Notes under the pieces: model-generated
Databases searched by the model: none
What the model saw: the letters and a program-made list of their open reading frames with translations, nothing else
What the model was told of the DNA's origin: nothing
Shown here: positions 5,458-6,583 of the stretch, one piece after another
Numbering within the stretch: position 1 is the stretch's first letter
Layout: each line of letters opens with the position of its first letter
Assembly: GCA_002421825.1 (NCBI GenBank)
Contig: DISR01000081.1
Span: 9,994-16,576, forward strand
DNA from: Thiobacillus sp. UBA6205
Lineage (GTDB): Bacteria; Pseudomonadota; Gammaproteobacteria; Burkholderiales; Thiobacillaceae
Reading direction: 5' to 3'
Length of the DNA stretch: 6,583 nt
Translations under genes and position numbers: made by a program

Positions 5458-6583
5458 CCCTTCACGCACACCTTCGGCCGCAGGAACGCCACCCGCTTCG
5501 CCAGTCCCGCCCTTTCCGTCGCCTCGGCCACGCGGTCGACATCCTTGTAGGCGCCCGGCGCCTCTTCCGCCGCGCCGCGCAGCGACTGGGTGCGGACCAG
5601 TATCCCCCGGCTCGCCAGTTCGTCGATGAGTTCCCTGCCGTGCCAGCGTTTCAGCGCGGCATTGCGGCTCATGGAACGGCCGGCGCCGTGGCTCGCCGAG
5701 GCGTAGGCCGGGTTGCCCGGCAGGCCTGCCAGCACATAGGAGCCGGTGCCCATGCTGCCGCCGATGATGACCGGCTGTCCTGCCTGCCGGTAGCGTTCCG
5801 GCAATTGCGGATGGCCTGGCGCGAAGGCGCGCGTCGCGCCCTTGCGATGCACGTAAAGCCAGCGCTTCTTGCCCTCCACTTCGTGCTGCTCGAGCTTGCA
5901 GGTGTTGTGCGAGACGTCGAACAGGGTTGTGAGCCGCGCTTGCGGCAGGACATGGGCAAAGGTTTCGCGCGTGAGATGGGTGAGAATCTGGCGGTTGGCC
6001 AGCGCACAGTTGATGGCCGCATTCATGGCGCCCAGATAGGCCTGGCCTTCCGGGCTGTTGATGGGCGCGCAGGCCAGTTCGCGGTCGGGCAGACTGATGC
6101 CCAGCCTGCCCGCGGCCTTGGCCAGGCTCACCAGGTAGTCGGTGCCGATCTGGTGGCCGAGGCCGCGCGAGCCGCAATGGATGGATACCACGACCTGGCC
6201 CTCGTGCAGGCCGAAAGCTTGTGCACAGACAGAATCGAAAATCTTTTCCACCACCTGCACCTCCAGGTAGTGGTTGCCCGAACCCAGGGTGCCCATTTCG
6301 CCCCGTTGGCGCTTCTTCGCCAGCTCAGAAACCTGGCGAGGATCGGCGCCCTTCACGCAGCCATGCTCCTCGATATATTGCAAATCTTCGCCCACGCCGT
6401 AGCCACGCGCCAGCGCCCAGTTGGCGCCATGCAGCATGATGTCGTCGATCTCCCTGGTGCCGAGCTTGATCTCGCCTTCCTGGCCCACGCCGGCAGGGAT
6501 GTTGCGGAACAGCGCATCGGCCAGCTGCTCGGCCTTGGGCGCAAGCTCGGGCAAATTCAGGTTGGTGCGCAGGCAGCGAATGC
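5454..6583 (-). CDS. rtcB: RNA-splicing ligase RtcB, 3'-phosphate/5'-OH ligase (partial, N-terminus missing)
   Basis: RtcB joins RNA ends carrying 2',3'-cyclic phosphate or 3'-phosphate to 5'-OH ends, using GTP and Mn2+. In bacteria it serves RNA repair. The window holds the last 375 codons, beginning IRCLRTNL, the segment just after the family's DIGCG metal-binding motif, so about 100 N-terminal residues are outside. Visible motifs in order are AGVGQEG, GTLGSGNHYLE (metal-binding Asn/His/Glu), SIHCGSRGLGHQIG, DVSHNTCKLE, GGSMGTGSYVLAG, SHGAGRSMSR containing the histidine that becomes guanylylated (codon 5688-5690), and the C-terminal VCVKG with its conserved penultimate lysine. No key residue is missing in the visible part. 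It resembles the longer, archaeal-style RtcB more than the E. coli form. It reads toward lpxC and ends inside a REP-like element. Neither archease nor the regulator RtcR is visible here; they could lie upstream. Confidence 0.97.
   Translation of the reverse strand, partial: IRCLRTNLNLPELAPKAEQLADALFRNIPAGVGQEGEIKLGTREIDDIMLHGANWALARGYGVGEDLQYIEEHGCVKGADPRQVSELAKKRQRGEMGTLGSGNHYLEVQVVEKIFDSVCAQAFGLHEGQVVVSIHCGSRGLGHQIGTDYLVSLAKAAGRLGISLPDRELACAPINSPEGQAYLGAMNAAINCALANRQILTHLTRETFAHVLPQARLTTLFDVSHNTCKLEQHEVEGKKRWLYVHRKGATRAFAPGHPQLPERYRQAGQPVIIGGSMGTGSYVLAGLPGNPAYASASHGAGRSMSRNAALKRWHGRELIDELASRGILVRTQSLRGAAEEAPGAYKDVDRVAEATERAGLAKRVAFLRPKVCVKG

Noticed and set aside
5332..6177. Arg/Pro-rich minus-strand frame overlapping rtcB and the lpxC start
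   Set aside because: It is an out-of-frame reading of rtcB running through the REP region and has no motifs.
1..6583. CRISPR array, tRNA, insertion sequence or toxin-antitoxin pair
   Set aside because: No regularly spaced direct repeats, no tRNA-like cloverleaf and no transposase or toxin motif were seen on either strand. The only mobile-type signal is the REP-like pair.

Overview
This is a GC-rich bacterial chromosomal window with tightly packed genes. Protein sequence and gene neighbourhood (lpxC, a DciA/DUF721 gene and secA close together) point to a Gram-negative proteobacterium, most likely a betaproteobacterium. That assignment is inferred from the style of the proteins and the synteny, since no search could be run. 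There are six genes. Two run off the window edges: secA at the left and rtcB at the right.

Layout, left to right. The N-terminal 571 codons of secA lie on the minus strand (1-1715). A short divergent promoter region (1716-1799) follows. dciA, a probable replicative-helicase loader, is on the plus strand (1800-2219). A large exported FecR-like, tryptophan-rich protein is on the minus strand (2220-4115), and its stop codon directly abuts that of dciA. A 126-bp gap (4116-4241) holds two small hairpins and a weak -10-like site. A 59-residue protein with two membrane segments is on the minus strand (4242-4421), with its start overlapping the stop of lpxC by one base (TGATG). lpxC, the committed enzyme of lipid A synthesis, is at 4421-5335 on the minus strand. 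An inverted pair of REP-like elements with GTAG heads (5392-5457) fills most of the gap before rtcB (5454 to the edge, minus), an RNA 3'-phosphate ligase.

The core is the envelope and replication neighbourhood common in proteobacteria: lipid A synthesis, Sec export and helicase loading. Three additions look specific to this lineage: rtcB with a REP pair directly upstream of lpxC, a small membrane protein translationally coupled to lpxC, and a FecR/W-rich surface or periplasmic protein inserted between the lpxC unit and dciA. lpxC and secA share the nonamer TAAAATCCA at their likely -10 elements.

No tRNA, rRNA, CRISPR array, insertion sequence or toxin-antitoxin pair was found. The most noteworthy signals are the REP pair, whose outer head supplies the rtcB stop codon and whose inner head sits in the -35 region of the putative lpxC promoter, and the uncharacterised small protein coupled to lpxC.
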